From Pantoea sp. 1.19 (lineage in GTDB: Bacteria > Pseudomonadota > Gammaproteobacteria > Enterobacterales > Enterobacteriaceae), in the NCBI RefSeq assembly GCF_001922585.1, contig NZ_MRBS01000001.1, positions 434,001 through 498,000 on the forward strand: a DNA stretch of 64,000 bases. The letters are read 5' to 3'. Numbering within the stretch: the first letter of the stretch is position 1; every line of letters begins with the position of its first letter. Below, piece by piece: positions 46,150 through 57,647 of the stretch. The notes below the pieces were generated by a model, which was not told the DNA's origin, made no database searches, and worked only from the letters and a program-made list of their open reading frames with translations. Position numbers and translations under genes: made by a program.

Positions 46150-47115
46150 ATGGGGAAAGCGGTTATTGCTATTCACGGCGGCGCGGGCGCGATTGCCCGG
46201 TCCCGGCTGTCGCCAGAGCAGGAGCGGGCCTACGTCGACGCGCTGTCCGCGATCGTTACGTGCGGACAGGCCCTCCTCGCCGGGGGCGGCAGTGCGCTGG
46301 ACGCGGTAACAGAGGCCGTGCGCCAGCTCGAAGCCTGCCCGCTGTTTAACGCCGGCGTCGGCAGCGTCTTTACCCATCAGGGCCGCCACGAGCTGGATGC
46401 CTGCATCATGGATGGCCGCACGCTGGAGGCCGGCGCGGTGGCGGGCGTCAGCCGCATCCGCTATCCGATCCTCGCCGCGCGAGCGGTGCTGGAGTCCAGT
46501 CCGCACCTGCTGCTGATTGGCGAAGGTGCCGAAACCTTTGCCTTCCTGCAGGGACTGGAGGCGGTTGAGCCCGCGTTTTTCTCCACGCCGGCGCGACGGG
46601 CCCAGCTGGAGCGCGCGCAGGCGGCGCAGCAGACCCTGCTGGATCACGACGGTGCGCCGCTGGATAGCGATCGTAAGTTTGGCACCGTGGGTGCGGTGGC
46701 GCTGGATCTCGCCGGCAATCTGGCGGCGGCCACCTCCACCGGCGGCATGACCAATAAGCTGGCCGGGCGGGTCGGTGATTCGCCGATCGTTGGCGCCGGC
46801 TGCTATGCCAATAATGCCAACGTAGCCGTCTCCTGTACCGGCACCGGCGAGGTGTTTATGCGCACGCTGGCCGCCTACGATATCGCTGCGCTGATGGAGT
46901 ATGCCGGCCTGTCGCTGCAGGAGGCCAGTGAGCGGGTGATTGGCGAAAAAATTCCGGTACTCGGCGGCAGCGGCGGCGCCATTGCCATTGATCGCGAAGG
47001 CAATCTGGCCATGCCGTTTACCACCGAAGGCATGTACCGCGCCTCGGCCCGGGTGGGCGATGCGCCCTCCGTCGGCATCTATCGCGAAGGCTGCGGGGAG
47101 GGGGGACATGGCTGA
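46150..47115 (+). CDS. iaaA: Isoaspartyl peptidase/L-asparaginase
   Basis: The 321-residue Ntn-hydrolase precursor cleaves itself before the nucleophilic threonine in [23 protein letters not shown] and then removes isoaspartyl residues from dipeptides. It matches E. coli IaaA throughout, starting at [15 protein letters not shown], so I use the ATG at 46150. It overlaps the start of gsiA by eight bases. Joint expression with the glutathione/peptide importer fits a role in recycling peptides. Confidence 0.96.
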   Translation: MGKAVIAIHGGAGAIARSRLSPEQERAYVDALSAIVTCGQALLAGGGSALDAVTEAVRQLEACPLFNAGVGSVFTHQGRHELDACIMDGRTLEAGAVAGVSRIRYPILAARAVLESSPHLLLIGEGAETFAFLQGLEAVEPAFFSTPARRAQLERAQAAQQTLLDHDGAPLDSDRKFGTVGAVALDLAGNLAAATSTGGMTNKLAGRVGDSPIVGAGCYANNANVAVSCTGTGEVFMRTLAAYDIAALMEYAGLSLQEASERVIGEKIPVLGGSGGAIAIDREGNLAMPFTTEGMYRASARVGDAPSVGIYREGCGEGGHG

Positions 47116-48934
47116 CTCATCCCCGCTGGCGGCGGATCAGGTACTGGCGGTCAACCGTCTACGCGTAGCCTTTGGCGACACGCCGGCGGTGAACGGCCTG
47201 TCGCTGACGGTAAAGCGCGGTGAGACCCTGGCCATCGTCGGCGAATCGGGCTCGGGCAAGTCGGTCACCTCGCTGGCGCTGATGCGGCTGGTGGAGCAGG
47301 GCGGCGGGCAAATTACCGACGGTGAAATCTGGCTGCGTCGCCGCAGCGGCGAGGTGTGCGATCTGCGCGCGCTGCCGGCCAGCCAGCTGCGGCAGATTCG
47401 CGGCGCTGACGTGGCGATGATTTTTCAGGAGCCGATGACCACGCTGAATCCGGTGTTCACCATCGGAGACCAGCTTGCCGAATCTTTCCGCCTGCATCAG
47501 GGATCGTCGCGGCGCGAAGCGTGGCAGCAGGCGCGCGATATGCTGGACTGCGTGCGTATTCCCGATGCCGGTAACGTGCTGCGCCGCTACCCGCATCAGC
47601 TCTCCGGCGGCATGCGCCAGCGGGTAGTGATTGCGATGGCGCTCTCCTGTCGTCCGGCGCTGCTGATTGCCGATGAGCCCACCACCGCGCTGGACGTCAC
47701 GATTCAGGCCCAAATTTTGCAGCTGATGCGCGCCCTGCAGCGCGAGATGGGCATGGGGATGATTTTTATCACCCATGATATGGGGGTGGTCGCCGAAATG
47801 GCCGACCGCGTGCAGGTCATGCACCGTGGCTCTCCCGTCGAGAGCGGTACACCGGAGGCGATTTTTTATCGCGCGCAGCAGCCCTATACCCGCGCGCTGC
47901 TGGCGGCGGTACCGCGACTGGGGGCGATGCGCGGTAAACCTCTGCCGGAAAAATTCCCGCTGCCGGGCGGCGAGCCCTCCCTCGCTGTCGCGCCGCCGGC
48001 TCCCAGCGGGCCGGCGCTGCTGGAGGTCCGTGACCTGGTGGCCGGCTTTGACCTGCGCAGCGGCTGGCGCAACCGCATCACCCGCCGGGTGCACGCGGTG
48101 GAAAAAATCAGTTTTGATCTGCGTCCCGGCGAGACGCTGGCGCTGGTGGGGGAATCGGGCTGCGGTAAATCCACCACCGGCCGGGCGCTGCTGCAGCTGG
48201 TGGCCAGCCAGGGCGGCAGCATCACCTTTGACGGCCAGCGCATCGATCGGCTGCGCGGCCGTCCGCTGGCGGCGCTGCGCCGCGATATCCAGTTCATTTT
48301 TCAGGATCCCTACGCGTCGCTCGATCCGCGGCAGACGGTGGGCTACGCCATCAAAGAGCCGCTGCTGGTGCACGGCCTGGCCCGCGGCGCGGCGGCGGAT
48401 CGCCGCGTGGCCGAACTGTTGACCCGCGTAGGCCTGCTGCCGGAGCACGCCTCGCGCTATCCGCACGCGTTCTCCGGCGGGCAGCGTCAGCGCATTTGCA
48501 TCGCTCGCGCGCTGGCGCTGAATCCAAAGCTGGTGATTGCCGACGAGGCGGTCTCCGCGCTGGACGTCTCTATCCAGGCGCAAATCGTCAATTTGATGCT
48601 CGATCTGCAGCGCGAGCGGGGTATCGCCTTTCTGTTTATCTCTCACGATATGGCGGTGGTGGAGCGCATCAGCCACCGCGTAGCGGTGATGTATCTGGGA
48701 CAGATCGTTGAAATCGGTCCGCGGCAGGCGGTGTTTGAGCATCCGCAGCATCCCTATACCCGTAAGCTACTGGCGGCCGTGCCGGTGGCCGAGCCGGGGG
48801 CGCGGCGGCGCGAACGCCCGCTGCTGGCGGATGATATTCCCAGCCCGATTCGGGCGCTGGGCGACCCCCCTCTTACCGTTCCGCTGGAGCAGGTCAGCGA
48901 CGGTCACTATGTCGCCCGCCATTCGATTGGCTAG
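47108..48934 (+). CDS. gsiA: Glutathione ABC transporter ATP-binding protein
   Basis: The 608-residue protein carries two complete oligopeptide-type ATPase domains: Walker A GESGSGKS and GESGCGKS, signatures LSGGMRQR and FSGGQRQR, each with a C-terminal oligopeptide-transporter extension (HPYTRKLL-type). This double architecture is typical of GsiA (623 aa in E. coli). It energises glutathione import with GsiB, GsiC and GsiD. The ATG at 47108 lies inside the end of iaaA after GGGGGAC. Confidence 0.95.
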   Translation: MADSSPLAADQVLAVNRLRVAFGDTPAVNGLSLTVKRGETLAIVGESGSGKSVTSLALMRLVEQGGGQITDGEIWLRRRSGEVCDLRALPASQLRQIRGADVAMIFQEPMTTLNPVFTIGDQLAESFRLHQGSSRREAWQQARDMLDCVRIPDAGNVLRRYPHQLSGGMRQRVVIAMALSCRPALLIADEPTTALDVTIQAQILQLMRALQREMGMGMIFITHDMGVVAEMADRVQVMHRGSPVESGTPEAIFYRAQQPYTRALLAAVPRLGAMRGKPLPEKFPLPGGEPSLAVAPPAPSGPALLEVRDLVAGFDLRSGWRNRITRRVHAVEKISFDLRPGETLALVGESGCGKSTTGRALLQLVASQGGSITFDGQRIDRLRGRPLAALRRDIQFIFQDPYASLDPRQTVGYAIKEPLLVHGLARGAAADRRVAELLTRVGLLPEHASRYPHAFSGGQRQRICIARALALNPKLVIADEAVSALDVSIQAQIVNLMLDLQRERGIAFLFISHDMAVVERISHRVAVMYLGQIVEIGPRQAVFEHPQHPYTRKLLAAVPVAEPGARRRERPLLADDIPSPIRALGDPPLTVPLEQVSDGHYVARHSIG

Positions 48935-48980
48935 CCGGGCGTACAGCGTATTTTTGGCAGGGACTACAGGAGAGCAACAG

Positions 48981-50513
48981 ATGATGAGTTATCGCAAAGG
49001 GTTACTGGCTGCCGGCTTACTCGGTACGCTGACGGCGCTGCCTGCCTGGGCGGCAAAAGAGGTGGTGGTGGCCGTTGGCTCCAATTTCACTACCCTCGAT
49101 CCCTACGACGCCAACGACACCCTGTCGCAGGCGGTGGCGAAATCGTTCTATCAGGGGCTGTTTGGCTTTGATAAGGACATGAAGCGCATTAACGTGCTGG
49201 CGGAGAGCGCCACCCCCAGCGCGGATGGCCTCCGCTGGACCATTAAACTGCGCCCGAATATTCAGTTCCAGGACGGCACGCCGTTTAACGCCGAGGCGGT
49301 TAAGATCAATCTCGATCGCGCCAGTAACCCGGACAACCGCCTGAAGCGCTATAACCTGTTTAAATCCATTGACCGCACCGAGGTGGTCGATCCGCTGACG
49401 GTCAACGTGACGCTGAAACAGCCGTTCTCGGCGTTTGAGAACGTGCTGGCGCACCCGGCGGCGGCGATGATTTCGCCGGCGGCGTTGAAAAAATGGGGCA
49501 AGGCGATCGGTTTCCATCCGGTCGGCACCGGCCCGTATCAGCTGGAGACCTGGAACCCGACGGATTACGTCAAGGTGAAGAAGTGGTCTGGCTACTGGCA
49601 ACCGGGCTACCCGAAGCTGGATGGCATTACCTGGCGTCCGGTGGTTGATAACAACACCCGCGCGGCGATGTTGCAAACCGGCGAAGCGAATTTCGCGTTC
49701 CCGATCCCCTATGAGCAGGCACCGCTGCTGGCGAAAAGCGACAAGGTCGATCTGGTGACTTCACCTTCGATCATGCAGCGCTATATCAGTCTAAACGTGA
49801 CGCAGAGGCCGTTTGATAATCCGAAGGTACGCGAGGCGCTGAACTACGCCATCAATCGTCAGGCGCTGGTCAAGGTGGCCTTTGCCGGCTACGCCACGCC
49901 GGCTACCGGTATTGTGCCGCCGGCCATCGAGTATGCGCAGAGCTATCCGCCGCTCGAATACAATCCGGCCAAAGCGCGCGCGCTGCTACAGGAAGCGGGC
50001 TACCCCAACGGCTTTACCACCGCCCTGTGGTCATCGCATAACCACAGCACCGCGCAGAAAGTGCTGCAGTTTACCCAGCAGCAGCTGGCGCAGGTGGGAA
50101 TCAAGGCCACGGTCACCGCCATGGATGCCGGCCAGCGCGCGGCCGAGGTCGAAGCGAAAGGACAGAAAGAGAGCGGCGTGCGGATGTTCTACACCGGCTG
50201 GTCGGCCTCCACCGGCGAAGCCGACTGGGCGCTGACGCCGCTGTTTGCCACCCCGTCCTGGCCGCCGGCGCTGTTCAATACGGCGTTCTACAGCAACCCG
50301 CAGGTTGACAGCGATCTCAGCGAGGCGCTGAAAACCACCGATCACGCCGACAAGGCGCGGCTGTACAAAGACGCGCAGGATCGTATCTGGCAGGCGCAGC
50401 CGTGGATCCCACTGGTGGTGGAAAAACTGGTGTCGGCGAAAAGTAAAAACCTGAGCGGGTTTTATGTCCAGCCCGATACCGGCTTTGATTTTATCGACGC
50501 CGAACTGAAGTAA
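48981..50513 (+). CDS. gsiB: Periplasmic glutathione-binding protein
   Basis: The 510-residue precursor has a signal peptide (cleavage near LPAWA-AKE) and the type 5 solute-binding fold of the DppA/OppA family, with the family segment [20 protein letters not shown]. It matches E. coli GsiB (512 aa). Of the two tandem ATG codons at 48981 either may be used; AGGAGAG precedes them. It lies 46 bases after gsiA in the operon. Confidence 0.95.
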   Translation: MMSYRKGLLAAGLLGTLTALPAWAAKEVVVAVGSNFTTLDPYDANDTLSQAVAKSFYQGLFGFDKDMKRINVLAESATPSADGLRWTIKLRPNIQFQDGTPFNAEAVKINLDRASNPDNRLKRYNLFKSIDRTEVVDPLTVNVTLKQPFSAFENVLAHPAAAMISPAALKKWGKAIGFHPVGTGPYQLETWNPTDYVKVKKWSGYWQPGYPKLDGITWRPVVDNNTRAAMLQTGEANFAFPIPYEQAPLLAKSDKVDLVTSPSIMQRYISLNVTQRPFDNPKVREALNYAINRQALVKVAFAGYATPATGIVPPAIEYAQSYPPLEYNPAKARALLQEAGYPNGFTTALWSSHNHSTAQKVLQFTQQQLAQVGIKATVTAMDAGQRAAEVEAKGQKESGVRMFYTGWSASTGEADWALTPLFATPSWPPALFNTAFYSNPQVDSDLSEALKTTDHADKARLYKDAQDRIWQAQPWIPLVVEKLVSAKSKNLSGFYVQPDTGFDFIDAELK

Positions 50514-50549
50514 GGCAACGCGCCGGGGCCGCCCGGCGCAGGACACACT

Positions 50550-51470
50550 ATGCTGAACTACATCATTAAACGCCTGCTGGGACTGATTCCAACGCTGCTG
50601 ATCGTCGCGGTGCTGGTGTTTCTGTTTGTCCACCTGCTGCCGGGTGATCCGGCGCGGCTGGTGGCCGGACCGGAGGCCGACGCCACGGTCGTGGCGCTGG
50701 TGCGTCAGGAACTCGGTCTCGATCAGCCGCTGTGGCGACAGTTTCTGCATTTTATTGGCCATGCGCTGCAGGGCGATTTCGGTACCTCCATGGTCTCGAA
50801 GCGGCCGGTCTCCAGTGAGATAGCCCAGCGTTTTCTGCCGACGCTGCTGCTGACCCTCGCCAGCATGGCCTGGGCCGTCACGATAGGCATGGCGATCGGT
50901 ATGATCTCTGCCGTGTGGCGAAATCGCTGGCCGGACCGGCTGGGCATGGCGCTGGCGGTCTCCGGCGTCTCCTTTCCGTCGTTTGCGCTGGGGATGCTGC
51001 TGATTCAGGTGTTTTCGGTCCAGCTCGGCTGGCTGCCTACGGTAGGCGCCGACAGCTGGCAACACTATATTCTGCCGTCGCTAACGCTGGGCGCGGCGGT
51101 GGCGGCGGTGATGGCGCGCTTTACCCGCGCCGCCTTCGTCGAGGTCATTCAGGAAGACTATATGCGCACCGCGCGGGCCAAAGGGGTGCCGGAGTGGCGG
51201 GTGATCCTCAAGCACGGCCTGCGCAACGCGATGATTCCGGTGGTCACCATGATGGGGCTGCAGTTTGGTTTTCTGCTCGGCGGATCCATCGTGGTCGAAG
51301 TGGTATTTAACTGGCCGGGGCTGGGGCGGCTGCTGGTGGATTCCGTTACCCTGCGCGACTATCCGGTGATTCAGGCAGAAGTGCTGCTGTTTTCGCTGGA
51401 GTTTATCTTGATCAATCTGGTGGTCGATGTGCTATATGCCGCGATCAACCCGACTATTCGCTACCGGTAA
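50550..51470 (+). CDS. gsiC: Glutathione ABC transporter permease GsiC
   Basis: The 306-residue inner-membrane protein has six predicted helices and equals E. coli GsiC in length. The EAA loop reads [28 protein letters not shown], and the N-terminal [19 protein letters not shown] is the DppB/OppB hallmark. It pairs with GsiD as the membrane channel of the importer. Confidence 0.96.
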   Translation: MLNYIIKRLLGLIPTLLIVAVLVFLFVHLLPGDPARLVAGPEADATVVALVRQELGLDQPLWRQFLHFIGHALQGDFGTSMVSKRPVSSEIAQRFLPTLLLTLASMAWAVTIGMAIGMISAVWRNRWPDRLGMALAVSGVSFPSFALGMLLIQVFSVQLGWLPTVGADSWQHYILPSLTLGAAVAAVMARFTRAAFVEVIQEDYMRTARAKGVPEWRVILKHGLRNAMIPVVTMMGLQFGFLLGGSIVVEVVFNWPGLGRLLVDSVTLRDYPVIQAEVLLFSLEFILINLVVDVLYAAINPTIRYR

Positions 51471-51479
51471 GGAGGAGCG

Positions 51480-52382
51480 ATGACACACGGGCGACGCGAA
51501 GCCGCGCTGGCGGTGGAGCCACTCAGCGGCCTGCCGCAACCGACCCTCTGGCGCAGCGTCTGGCGGCGTTTTGCCGCGCATCCGGTAGCGGTAGCTGCGT
51601 TGCTGTTTGTGCTACTGCTGGTGGTGGTGGCGCTGTTCGCCCCCTGGCTGGTGCCGTATGACGCCGAAAACGACTTCGACTACGACCGGCTGAACGACGG
51701 CCCCTCGGTGCAGCACTGGTTTGGGGTCGATGCGCTGGGGCGCGATATCTTTAGCCGTATTCTGCTCGGCGCCCGCCTGTCGCTGGCCTCCGGACTGCTC
51801 TCCGTGGCGCTGGGCGGCGCGGTCGGCGTTGCCTTTGGCCTGCTGGCGGGCTATTACGAAGGGCTGTGGGATCGGCTGGTGATGCGCGTCTGCGACGTGC
51901 TGTTCGCCTTCCCCGGGATCCTGCTGGCCATCGCTATCGTGGCGATCATGGGCAGCGGGATGGCCAACGTGATTGTGGCCGTGGCGGTGTTCAGCGTGCC
52001 GGCGTTTGCCCGCCTGGTGCGCGGCAATACGCTGGTGCTCAAGCAGCAGACCTGGATTGAGTCGGCGCGCAGCATTGGCGCCTCGGATCTGACCATTATC
52101 GTGCGCCACATTTTGCCCGGCTGCCTGTCATCAATTGTGGTCTATTTTACGCTGCGCATCGGTACTGCGATCATCACCGCCGCCAGCCTGTCGTTCCTTG
52201 GCCTCGGCGCGCAGCCGCCCACGCCGGAGTGGGGCGCGATGCTCAACGAAGCGCGGGCCGACATGGTGCTGGCGCCGCACGTGGCGCTGTTTCCCAGCCT
52301 GGCGATTTTCTTCACCGTGCTGGCTTTTAATTTGCTGGGCGACGGTCTGCGCGACGCCCTCGATCCGAAGCTGGACGGTTGA
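51480..52382 (+). CDS. gsiD: Glutathione ABC transporter permease GsiD
   Basis: The 300-residue permease has six helices and a DppC/OppC layout: [24 protein letters not shown] and the EAA loop [23 protein letters not shown]. It starts nine bases after gsiC with AGGAG upstream. Its stop overlaps the possible start of the decayed DUF4385 gene. Confidence 0.96.
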   Translation: MTHGRREAALAVEPLSGLPQPTLWRSVWRRFAAHPVAVAALLFVLLLVVVALFAPWLVPYDAENDFDYDRLNDGPSVQHWFGVDALGRDIFSRILLGARLSLASGLLSVALGGAVGVAFGLLAGYYEGLWDRLVMRVCDVLFAFPGILLAIAIVAIMGSGMANVIVAVAVFSVPAFARLVRGNTLVLKQQTWIESARSIGASDLTIIVRHILPGCLSSIVVYFTLRIGTAIITAASLSFLGLGAQPPTPEWGAMLNEARADMVLAPHVALFPSLAIFFTVLAFNLLGDGLRDALDPKLDG

Positions 52383-52819
52383 AGGCCGGCGCCGCAGCGG
52401 CTCAGGCCGACGTGGATTACCGCGCGTCGCCGGAGCGCTACCGCGCTGGGTGCGGCGAGCAGGGCGTGCTCAGCGTCGAGCCCTGTAAAAGTGAGCTACT
52501 GCCGCACTGGCGGTTTAAAACGGTGGCGCTGGCTGAAGAGTCTGCCCGCGCGCTGATGGCCTGCTTTGAACAGTATCGCGGCGCCGACGATGTTGTCGGG
52601 ATGGATATGGCCAGGCCGTTTATGCAGATGGGCTACACCCGCGCGCGGCCCAACGCCAATCCTCCGGGAGGGCGGAAATAGGATGCCAACGGCGTACCGC
52701 TCCCGCGCGGGGAGGATCGGAAAAAGGCCGCCGCGGCGGCCGAGTTTACCGCCTGTTGGGATCGGATCCGCGGCGACGAAGACACTCTGGCGCGCAAACG
52801 TGCGCGCCAGTACGGTTAA
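52379..52819 (+). pseudogene. DUF4385 gene broken by an in-frame amber codon
   Basis: The first 100 codons encode a recognisable DUF4385 protein (GEQGVLSVEPCKSELLPHWRFKT, MDMARPFMQMGYTRARPNANPPGGRK). A TAG at 52679-52681 then replaces the tyrosine codon expected after GGRK. The same frame continues as GVPLPRGEDRKKAAAAAEFTA and CWDRIRG to a TAA at 52817-52819, which is the family's C-terminal half. The N-terminus is also poor: there is only a TTG at the gsiD stop and no match to the usual DYR-type start. I read this as a decaying gene. Its last four bases overlap the end of rimO. DUF4385 has no known function. Confidence 0.78.
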
Positions 52820-54144
52820 ACCCGGCTGCCCCACAGATCGTATTCGTCGGCGTGCTCGACCATCACCCGCACCACGTCACCGGGCTTGACGCCGGTTTCG
52901 CCGTTCAGGTACACCGAGCCATCAATCTCCGGCGCATCTGCCATGCTGCGGCCAATGGCGCCTTCGCCGTCAACCTCGTCGATCATCACCAGCAGCTCGC
53001 GGCCCACTTTCTCCTGCAGGCGCTCGGCAGAGATCCGCTGCTGCAGCAGCATAAAGCGTTCCAGGCGCGCCTGCTTCACCGCTTCCGGAACCGGATCGGG
53101 TAGCTGATTGGCGGTTGCACCCTCTACCGGGCTGTAGGCAAAGCAGCCGACGCGATCCAGCCGCGCCGCCTGCAGGAAGTCCAGCAGCATCTGGAAATCC
53201 TCTTCCGTCTCGCCGGGAAAACCGACGATGAAGGTCGAGCGCAGGGTCAGCGTCGGACAGATCTCTCGCCAGCGCTTAATGCGCTCCAAGGTGCGCTCAA
53301 CCGCGCCCGGGCGCTTCATCAGTTTCAGAATCCGCGGGCTGGCGTGCTGCAGCGGGATATCCAAGTAGGGCAGGATCTTGCCTTCCGCCATCAGCGGGAT
53401 CACCTCATCCACGTGCGGATAGGGGTAAACGTAGTGCAGACGCACCCATACGCCCAGCTTCGCCAGCTGCTCACACAGGCTCACCATGCTGGTTTTCACC
53501 GGCGCGCCGTTCCAGAAGCCGGTGCGATGCTTCACGTCCACGCCGTAGGCGGAGGTGTCCTGGGAAATCACCAGCAGCTCTTTAACGCCGGCGGAGACCA
53601 GCCGCTTCGCCTCATCCAGTATCGCGCCAATTTCGCGGCTGTCGAGATCGCCGCGCATGGAGGGAATAATGCAGAAGGTGCAGCGGTGGTTGCAGCCTTC
53701 AGAAATTTTCAGATAGGCGTAGTGACGCGGCGTCAGCTTCACGCCCTGTTCCGGCACCAGGCTCATAAACGGATTATGCTGCGGCTTCGGCACGTAATGG
53801 TGCACGTGCGACAGCACCTGCTCGTAGCTGTGCGGTCCGGTGATTTCCAGCACTTTTGGATGCACTTCGCGGATCTGATCCTCTTTGGCACCCAGACAGC
53901 CGGTGACAATCACCTTACCGTTCTCATTCAGGGCTTCACCGATCGCCTCCAGCGACTCCTGTACCGCACTGTCAATAAATCCGCAGGTGTTAACAATCAC
54001 CAGGTCAGCATCGTCGTAGCGCGGCACCACGTCATAGCCTTCGGTCCGCAGCTCGGTCAGGATCCGTTCGGAGTCGACGAGGTTTTTAGGACAGCCAAGA
54101 GAAACAAAGCCGACGCGCGGCGGCTGTTGGGTAGCATTGCTCAT
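52816..54144 (-). CDS. rimO: Ribosomal protein uS12 methylthiotransferase
   Basis: The 442-residue radical SAM enzyme adds a methylthio group to Asp88 of ribosomal protein S12. The radical SAM cluster is [12 protein letters not shown]. The second cluster is held by cysteines in [21 protein letters not shown] and [13 protein letters not shown] domain forms the last 65 residues. Length matches E. coli RimO (441 aa). Confidence 0.97.
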   Translation of the reverse strand: MSNATQQPPRVGFVSLGCPKNLVDSERILTELRTEGYDVVPRYDDADLVIVNTCGFIDSAVQESLEAIGEALNENGKVIVTGCLGAKEDQIREVHPKVLEITGPHSYEQVLSHVHHYVPKPQHNPFMSLVPEQGVKLTPRHYAYLKISEGCNHRCTFCIIPSMRGDLDSREIGAILDEAKRLVSAGVKELLVISQDTSAYGVDVKHRTGFWNGAPVKTSMVSLCEQLAKLGVWVRLHYVYPYPHVDEVIPLMAEGKILPYLDIPLQHASPRILKLMKRPGAVERTLERIKRWREICPTLTLRSTFIVGFPGETEEDFQMLLDFLQAARLDRVGCFAYSPVEGATANQLPDPVPEAVKQARLERFMLLQQRISAERLQEKVGRELLVMIDEVDGEGAIGRSMADAPEIDGSVYLNGETGVKPGDVVRVMVEHADEYDLWGSRV

Positions 54145-54350
54145 AAGGTTAAAAAATCATCAGTGATGGAGGGCAGGCGATGATTCTACAGCGGTTGCCG
54201 CCGTTTTTGTACAGCAAAAGATGAAGAAACTGCGCGCGCGACCCGGGGCGTTCCCCGGCCTCCCGCCCGGCGTAAGCTTGCGTAAACATGGCGCCGGCGC
54301 GGCCGGCGACGGCTACAGTGATCATATCATTCCCTCGGTGAGGAACCATT

Positions 54351-55469
54351 ATGACGGGCTATCGGCGGTTAGTGGCAGGTGCAGTAGGACTGTGGTTAAC
54401 GGGCGGGTCGGCGGCGGCGCTGCAGGTTGAGATCCTGCAGGATAAGCTGGATCACCCCTGGGCACTGGCGTTTCTGCCGGGCGATCGCGGAATAGTGATC
54501 ACCGAGCGCAGCGGCCAGCTGCGGCACTGGCAGCCACAGAGCGGCCTCTCGGCGCCGATTACCGGCGTGCCGGCGGTGTGGGCGCAGCGGCAGGGCGGGC
54601 TGCTGGACGTGGCGCTGGCGCCGGACTTCGCGCAGAGCCGTCGGGTGTGGCTGAGCTATACGCTGCGCGGTGCGCAGGGAGTCGGGGCCGCCGTGGGCTT
54701 CGGTCGTCTGTCAGAGGATGTCCGCCGCCTTGAGGGGTTTACCGAGGTGCTCCGGCAAGCGCCGGCGCTCTCCTCCGGCGCCAACCTCGGGACGCGCATC
54801 GCGTTTGCGCCGACCGGACATGTGTGGGTGGCCTTTGGCGATAACTTTGTGGCGGAAAACGCGCAGCGGCTGGATACCCTGCAGGGCAAACTGGTGCGGC
54901 TGAACCCGGACGGCAGCGTGCCGGCGGATAATCCGCTGGTCGGTCGCGAGGGCGCGCGACCGGAAATCTGGGCCTGGGGACTGCGCAATCCGCAGGGGCT
55001 GGCGGTGCATCCCACCACCGGCGTGCTGTGGGAGAGCGAACACGGTCCGCGCGGCGGCGACGAGATAAACCGTATCGCCAGGGGGCAAAACTATGGCTGG
55101 CCGCTGGCCACCTGGGGCGTAGACTACAGCGGTGAGAAGGTGCCGGGGTCGCGCGGCGGTGAGGTGGCTGGCACGGTACCGCCGGTTGAATGGTGGAAAG
55201 TCTCGCCGGCCATCAGTGGCATGGCTTTTTATCAGCACCCCCGCTTTCCGCAGTGGCAAAATATGCTGTTTGTTGGCGCCCTGAAGGACCGCAATCTGAT
55301 TCAGCTGCGCCTGAGCGGCGATCGGGTCGTGGCGCAGCAGCGGCTGCTGGGCGCGCGCGGGGAGCGTATTCGCGACGTGCGGGCCGGACCGGACGGCTAC
55401 CTGTATCTGCTCACCGATGAGGCCAACGGCAAGCTGCTGCGCGTGTCGCCCGAGGGCGCCGCGCCCTGA
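54351..55469 (+). CDS. yliI: PQQ-dependent aldose sugar dehydrogenase YliI
   Basis: The 372-residue protein matches E. coli YliI, a soluble periplasmic six-bladed beta-propeller dehydrogenase that uses PQQ and calcium. A signal peptide (cleavage near GSAAA-LQ) is followed by LDHPWALAFLPGDRGIVITERSGQL, WAWGLRNPQGLAVHP and ESEHGPRGGDEINRI, all standard for the family. Activity depends on PQQ, whose synthesis genes are not in this window. AGGAACCATT precedes the start. Confidence 0.92.
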   Translation: MTGYRRLVAGAVGLWLTGGSAAALQVEILQDKLDHPWALAFLPGDRGIVITERSGQLRHWQPQSGLSAPITGVPAVWAQRQGGLLDVALAPDFAQSRRVWLSYTLRGAQGVGAAVGFGRLSEDVRRLEGFTEVLRQAPALSSGANLGTRIAFAPTGHVWVAFGDNFVAENAQRLDTLQGKLVRLNPDGSVPADNPLVGREGARPEIWAWGLRNPQGLAVHPTTGVLWESEHGPRGGDEINRIARGQNYGWPLATWGVDYSGEKVPGSRGGEVAGTVPPVEWWKVSPAISGMAFYQHPRFPQWQNMLFVGALKDRNLIQLRLSGDRVVAQQRLLGARGERIRDVRAGPDGYLYLLTDEANGKLLRVSPEGAAP

Positions 55470-55473
55470 ATGC

Positions 55474-55502
55474 CTCACCGGCCGCGTCAGGCGGCCGGTG
55501 AG
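55474..55502. terminator. Hairpin between yliI and the HAD gene
   Basis: A 12-base-pair perfect stem (CTCACCGGCCGC with GCGGCCGGTGAG, five-base loop) fills the gap between the convergent genes. On the plus strand it is followed by CTTATTTA, only a weak T-run. It may stop both transcripts. Confidence 0.6.
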
Positions 55503-55503
55503 C

Positions 55504-56160
55504 TTATTTAGTCCACCGCCATACCGGCCAGCCGCGGCTCAAGGCCTGCTGCTCCAGTGCGGCATCGGGATTGATCGCGTGTGGAAAGTCCGCAAGCGCC
55601 AGCATCGGCAGATCGTTGTGCGAATCGCTGTAGGCCCAGATATGGTTAAACCTCAGTTCGGGATGCTGTGCCTGCCATTCGCGCAGGCGGGCCACTTTGC
55701 CCTGCTGATAGGTAAAAGTACCCTGCGTTTTGCCCGTGTAGCAGTCGTTAACGACTTCCATGCCAATTGCCAGGGCACCGTGCGCCCCCAGCTGGCGGGC
55801 AATCGGACTGACCAGGTGATCGCCGTTGGCCGAAATCACCAGAAGGGTGTCGCCGCGCTGCTGGTGGAACTGCAGCCGCGCCAGCGCGGCCGGATAGACC
55901 CGCGGCAAAATATCGCGCTGAATAAAGCGGCGTACCCAGCCGTCCACCGTGAGCGTCGCCTTGCCGGCGATCGGTGCCAGCAGGGTGTCCATGTACTCCT
56001 CCATCTGCAGCGTGCCCTGGTAATAACGCTGCATCAGCGCCTCGTCCTGACGCACTATGGCATCGTCCGCGTAGCCTTGTGACACCAGCCACAGCAGCCA
56101 CAGACTGGCGGTATCTTCGCAAATCAGGGTTTCATCGAGATCAAATAACGCTAAGTCCAT
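55504..56160 (-). CDS. HAD-IB family phosphatase
   Basis: The 218-residue protein is a haloacid-dehalogenase phosphatase of the SerB/CicA-like IB subgroup. Motif I is LFDLDETLI, with the second Asp conserved; motif II is LVISANGD; motif III/IV is GKVARL with YSDSHNDLPML. Substrates of this subgroup include phosphoserine, histidinol phosphate and lipid-linked phosphates, and cannot be told apart here. It stands alone between yliI and dacC. Confidence 0.87.
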   Translation of the reverse strand: MDLALFDLDETLICEDTASLWLLWLVSQGYADDAIVRQDEALMQRYYQGTLQMEEYMDTLLAPIAGKATLTVDGWVRRFIQRDILPRVYPAALARLQFHQQRGDTLLVISANGDHLVSPIARQLGAHGALAIGMEVVNDCYTGKTQGTFTYQQGKVARLREWQAQHPELRFNHIWAYSDSHNDLPMLALADFPHAINPDAALEQQALSRGWPVWRWTK

Positions 56161-56421
56161 GGGCTCATCCTCATGATTCAGTTTCTTTAAGGGTAACGGA
56201 AACGGTGCAGTGAGTCCGCCGACGCCGCGCGCCTTTCAGACAATGACGCAGAAAAAAAAGCCGGACCGGCGCGGCAAGATACAGATTTGTCTAATAAACT
56301 CTAAAAAACTTTACGGTGTGAAGGTTTCATTACGTTTTTGGAAACGTTAGCGTAGGGGCGGGACGTGCAGCACTGGCTGCGCGTATACCCCTGTCTTTCA
56401 AATGGAAACGCTGGGCCAGCC

Positions 56422-57606
56422 ATGAAGAAAATACCTCTCTGCCTGTCGGCAACTTTGCTATGCGTACTGAGCAGCGCGGCCTCTGCGGTCGATGCGCCGG
56501 CTCCCCCCCAAATCGAGGCGAAAGCCTGGCTGCTGATGGATTATGCCAGCGGTGAAGTGCTCGCCGAATCGCAGGCCGATCAGCGGCTTGATCCCGCCAG
56601 CCTGACCAAAATCATGACCAGCTACGTGGTGGGCCAGGCGCTGAAGCAGGGCAAAATTCACCGTGATGACCTCGTGACCGTCGGCAAAGATGCCTGGGCG
56701 ACCGGAAACCCGGTGCTGCGCGGCTCGTCGCTGATGTTCCTCAAGCCGGGTGATCGGATCCCGGTATCGGAGCTGAATAAAGGGGTGATCATTCAGTCCG
56801 GCAACGATGCCAGCATCGCGCTGGCCGACTACGTGGCCGGCAGTCAGGACGCCTTCGTTGGCCTGATGAATAACTACGTGAAGGCGCTGGGCCTGAACAA
56901 TACCCACTTCAAGACGGTACACGGCCTGGACTCCGACGGGCAGTACAGCACCGCGCGCGACATGGCGCTGCTTGGCCAGGCGTTGATTCGTGACGTCCCG
57001 GAAGAGTACGCGATCAACAAAGAAAAAGCGTTTACCTTCAACAATATTCGCCAGATTAACCGAAACCGCCTGCTGTGGAGCAGCAATCTGCACGTTGACG
57101 GCATAAAAACCGGTCACACCGCCGGCGCCGGCAATAACCTGGTCGCCTCGGCCACCGAAGGGGATATGCGCCTGATCTCTGTGGTGCTCGGCGCGCAAAC
57201 CGATGCCATTCGCTTTCGCGAAAGCGAAAAGCTGCTCACCTGGGGCTTCCGCTTTTTTGAAACGGTGACGCCGGTAAAGGCCGATAAGCCGTTTGTGACC
57301 CAGCGCGTCTGGTATGGCGATCGGAAAGAGGTCGGGCTGGGCGTTGCCAACGACGCGGCGATCACCGTGCCAAAAGGGCAGCTGAAAAATCTGAAGGCCA
57401 GCTTTACCCTCCGCGACGCCGCGCTGACCGCACCGCTGAAAAAAGGGCAGCAGGTGGGCACGATTGATTTTCAGCTGGACGGTAAATCGGTGGCGCAGCG
57501 GCCGCTGGTGGTGATGGAGGCGGTGAACGAGGGCGGCGTCTTCAGCCGGCTCCTGGACTTCATCATGATGAAGCTGAACGGTTGGTTTGGCAGTTGGTTT
57601 CGCTGA
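56422..57606 (+). CDS. dacC: D-alanyl-D-alanine carboxypeptidase (PBP6)
   Basis: The 394-residue precursor trims the terminal D-alanine from peptidoglycan pentapeptides. After a signal peptide (cleavage near AASA-VD) come the three penicillin-binding motifs SLTK, SGN ([11 protein letters not shown]) and KTG ([11 protein letters not shown]). The last 20 residues form an amphipathic helix ([16 protein letters not shown]) that anchors it to the membrane surface. Close match to E. coli DacC. The ATG at 56422 gives the correct signal peptide. The 261-base gap upstream holds its promoter; no specific site is asserted. Confidence 0.95.
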   Translation: MKKIPLCLSATLLCVLSSAASAVDAPAPPQIEAKAWLLMDYASGEVLAESQADQRLDPASLTKIMTSYVVGQALKQGKIHRDDLVTVGKDAWATGNPVLRGSSLMFLKPGDRIPVSELNKGVIIQSGNDASIALADYVAGSQDAFVGLMNNYVKALGLNNTHFKTVHGLDSDGQYSTARDMALLGQALIRDVPEEYAINKEKAFTFNNIRQINRNRLLWSSNLHVDGIKTGHTAGAGNNLVASATEGDMRLISVVLGAQTDAIRFRESEKLLTWGFRFFETVTPVKADKPFVTQRVWYGDRKEVGLGVANDAAITVPKGQLKNLKASFTLRDAALTAPLKKGQQVGTIDFQLDGKSVAQRPLVVMEAVNEGGVFSRLLDFIMMKLNGWFGSWFR

Positions 57607-57609
57607 GAT

Positions 57610-57637
57610 AAAAGCGCCCCCTCGCGCAGAGGGGGCG
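57610..57637 (-). terminator. Terminator between dacC and metG
   Basis: CGCCCCCTC and GAGGGGGCG pair across a five-base loop. On the minus strand the stem is followed by C and four T residues, fitting metG termination; on the plus strand there is no T-run. Confidence 0.6.
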
Positions 57638-57647
57638 TTGACCATGT

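Noticed and set aside
47159-48751. 530-codon open frame on the minus strand opposite gsiA
   Set aside because: Composition is that of an antisense shadow; gsiA with two intact ATPase domains occupies the plus strand.
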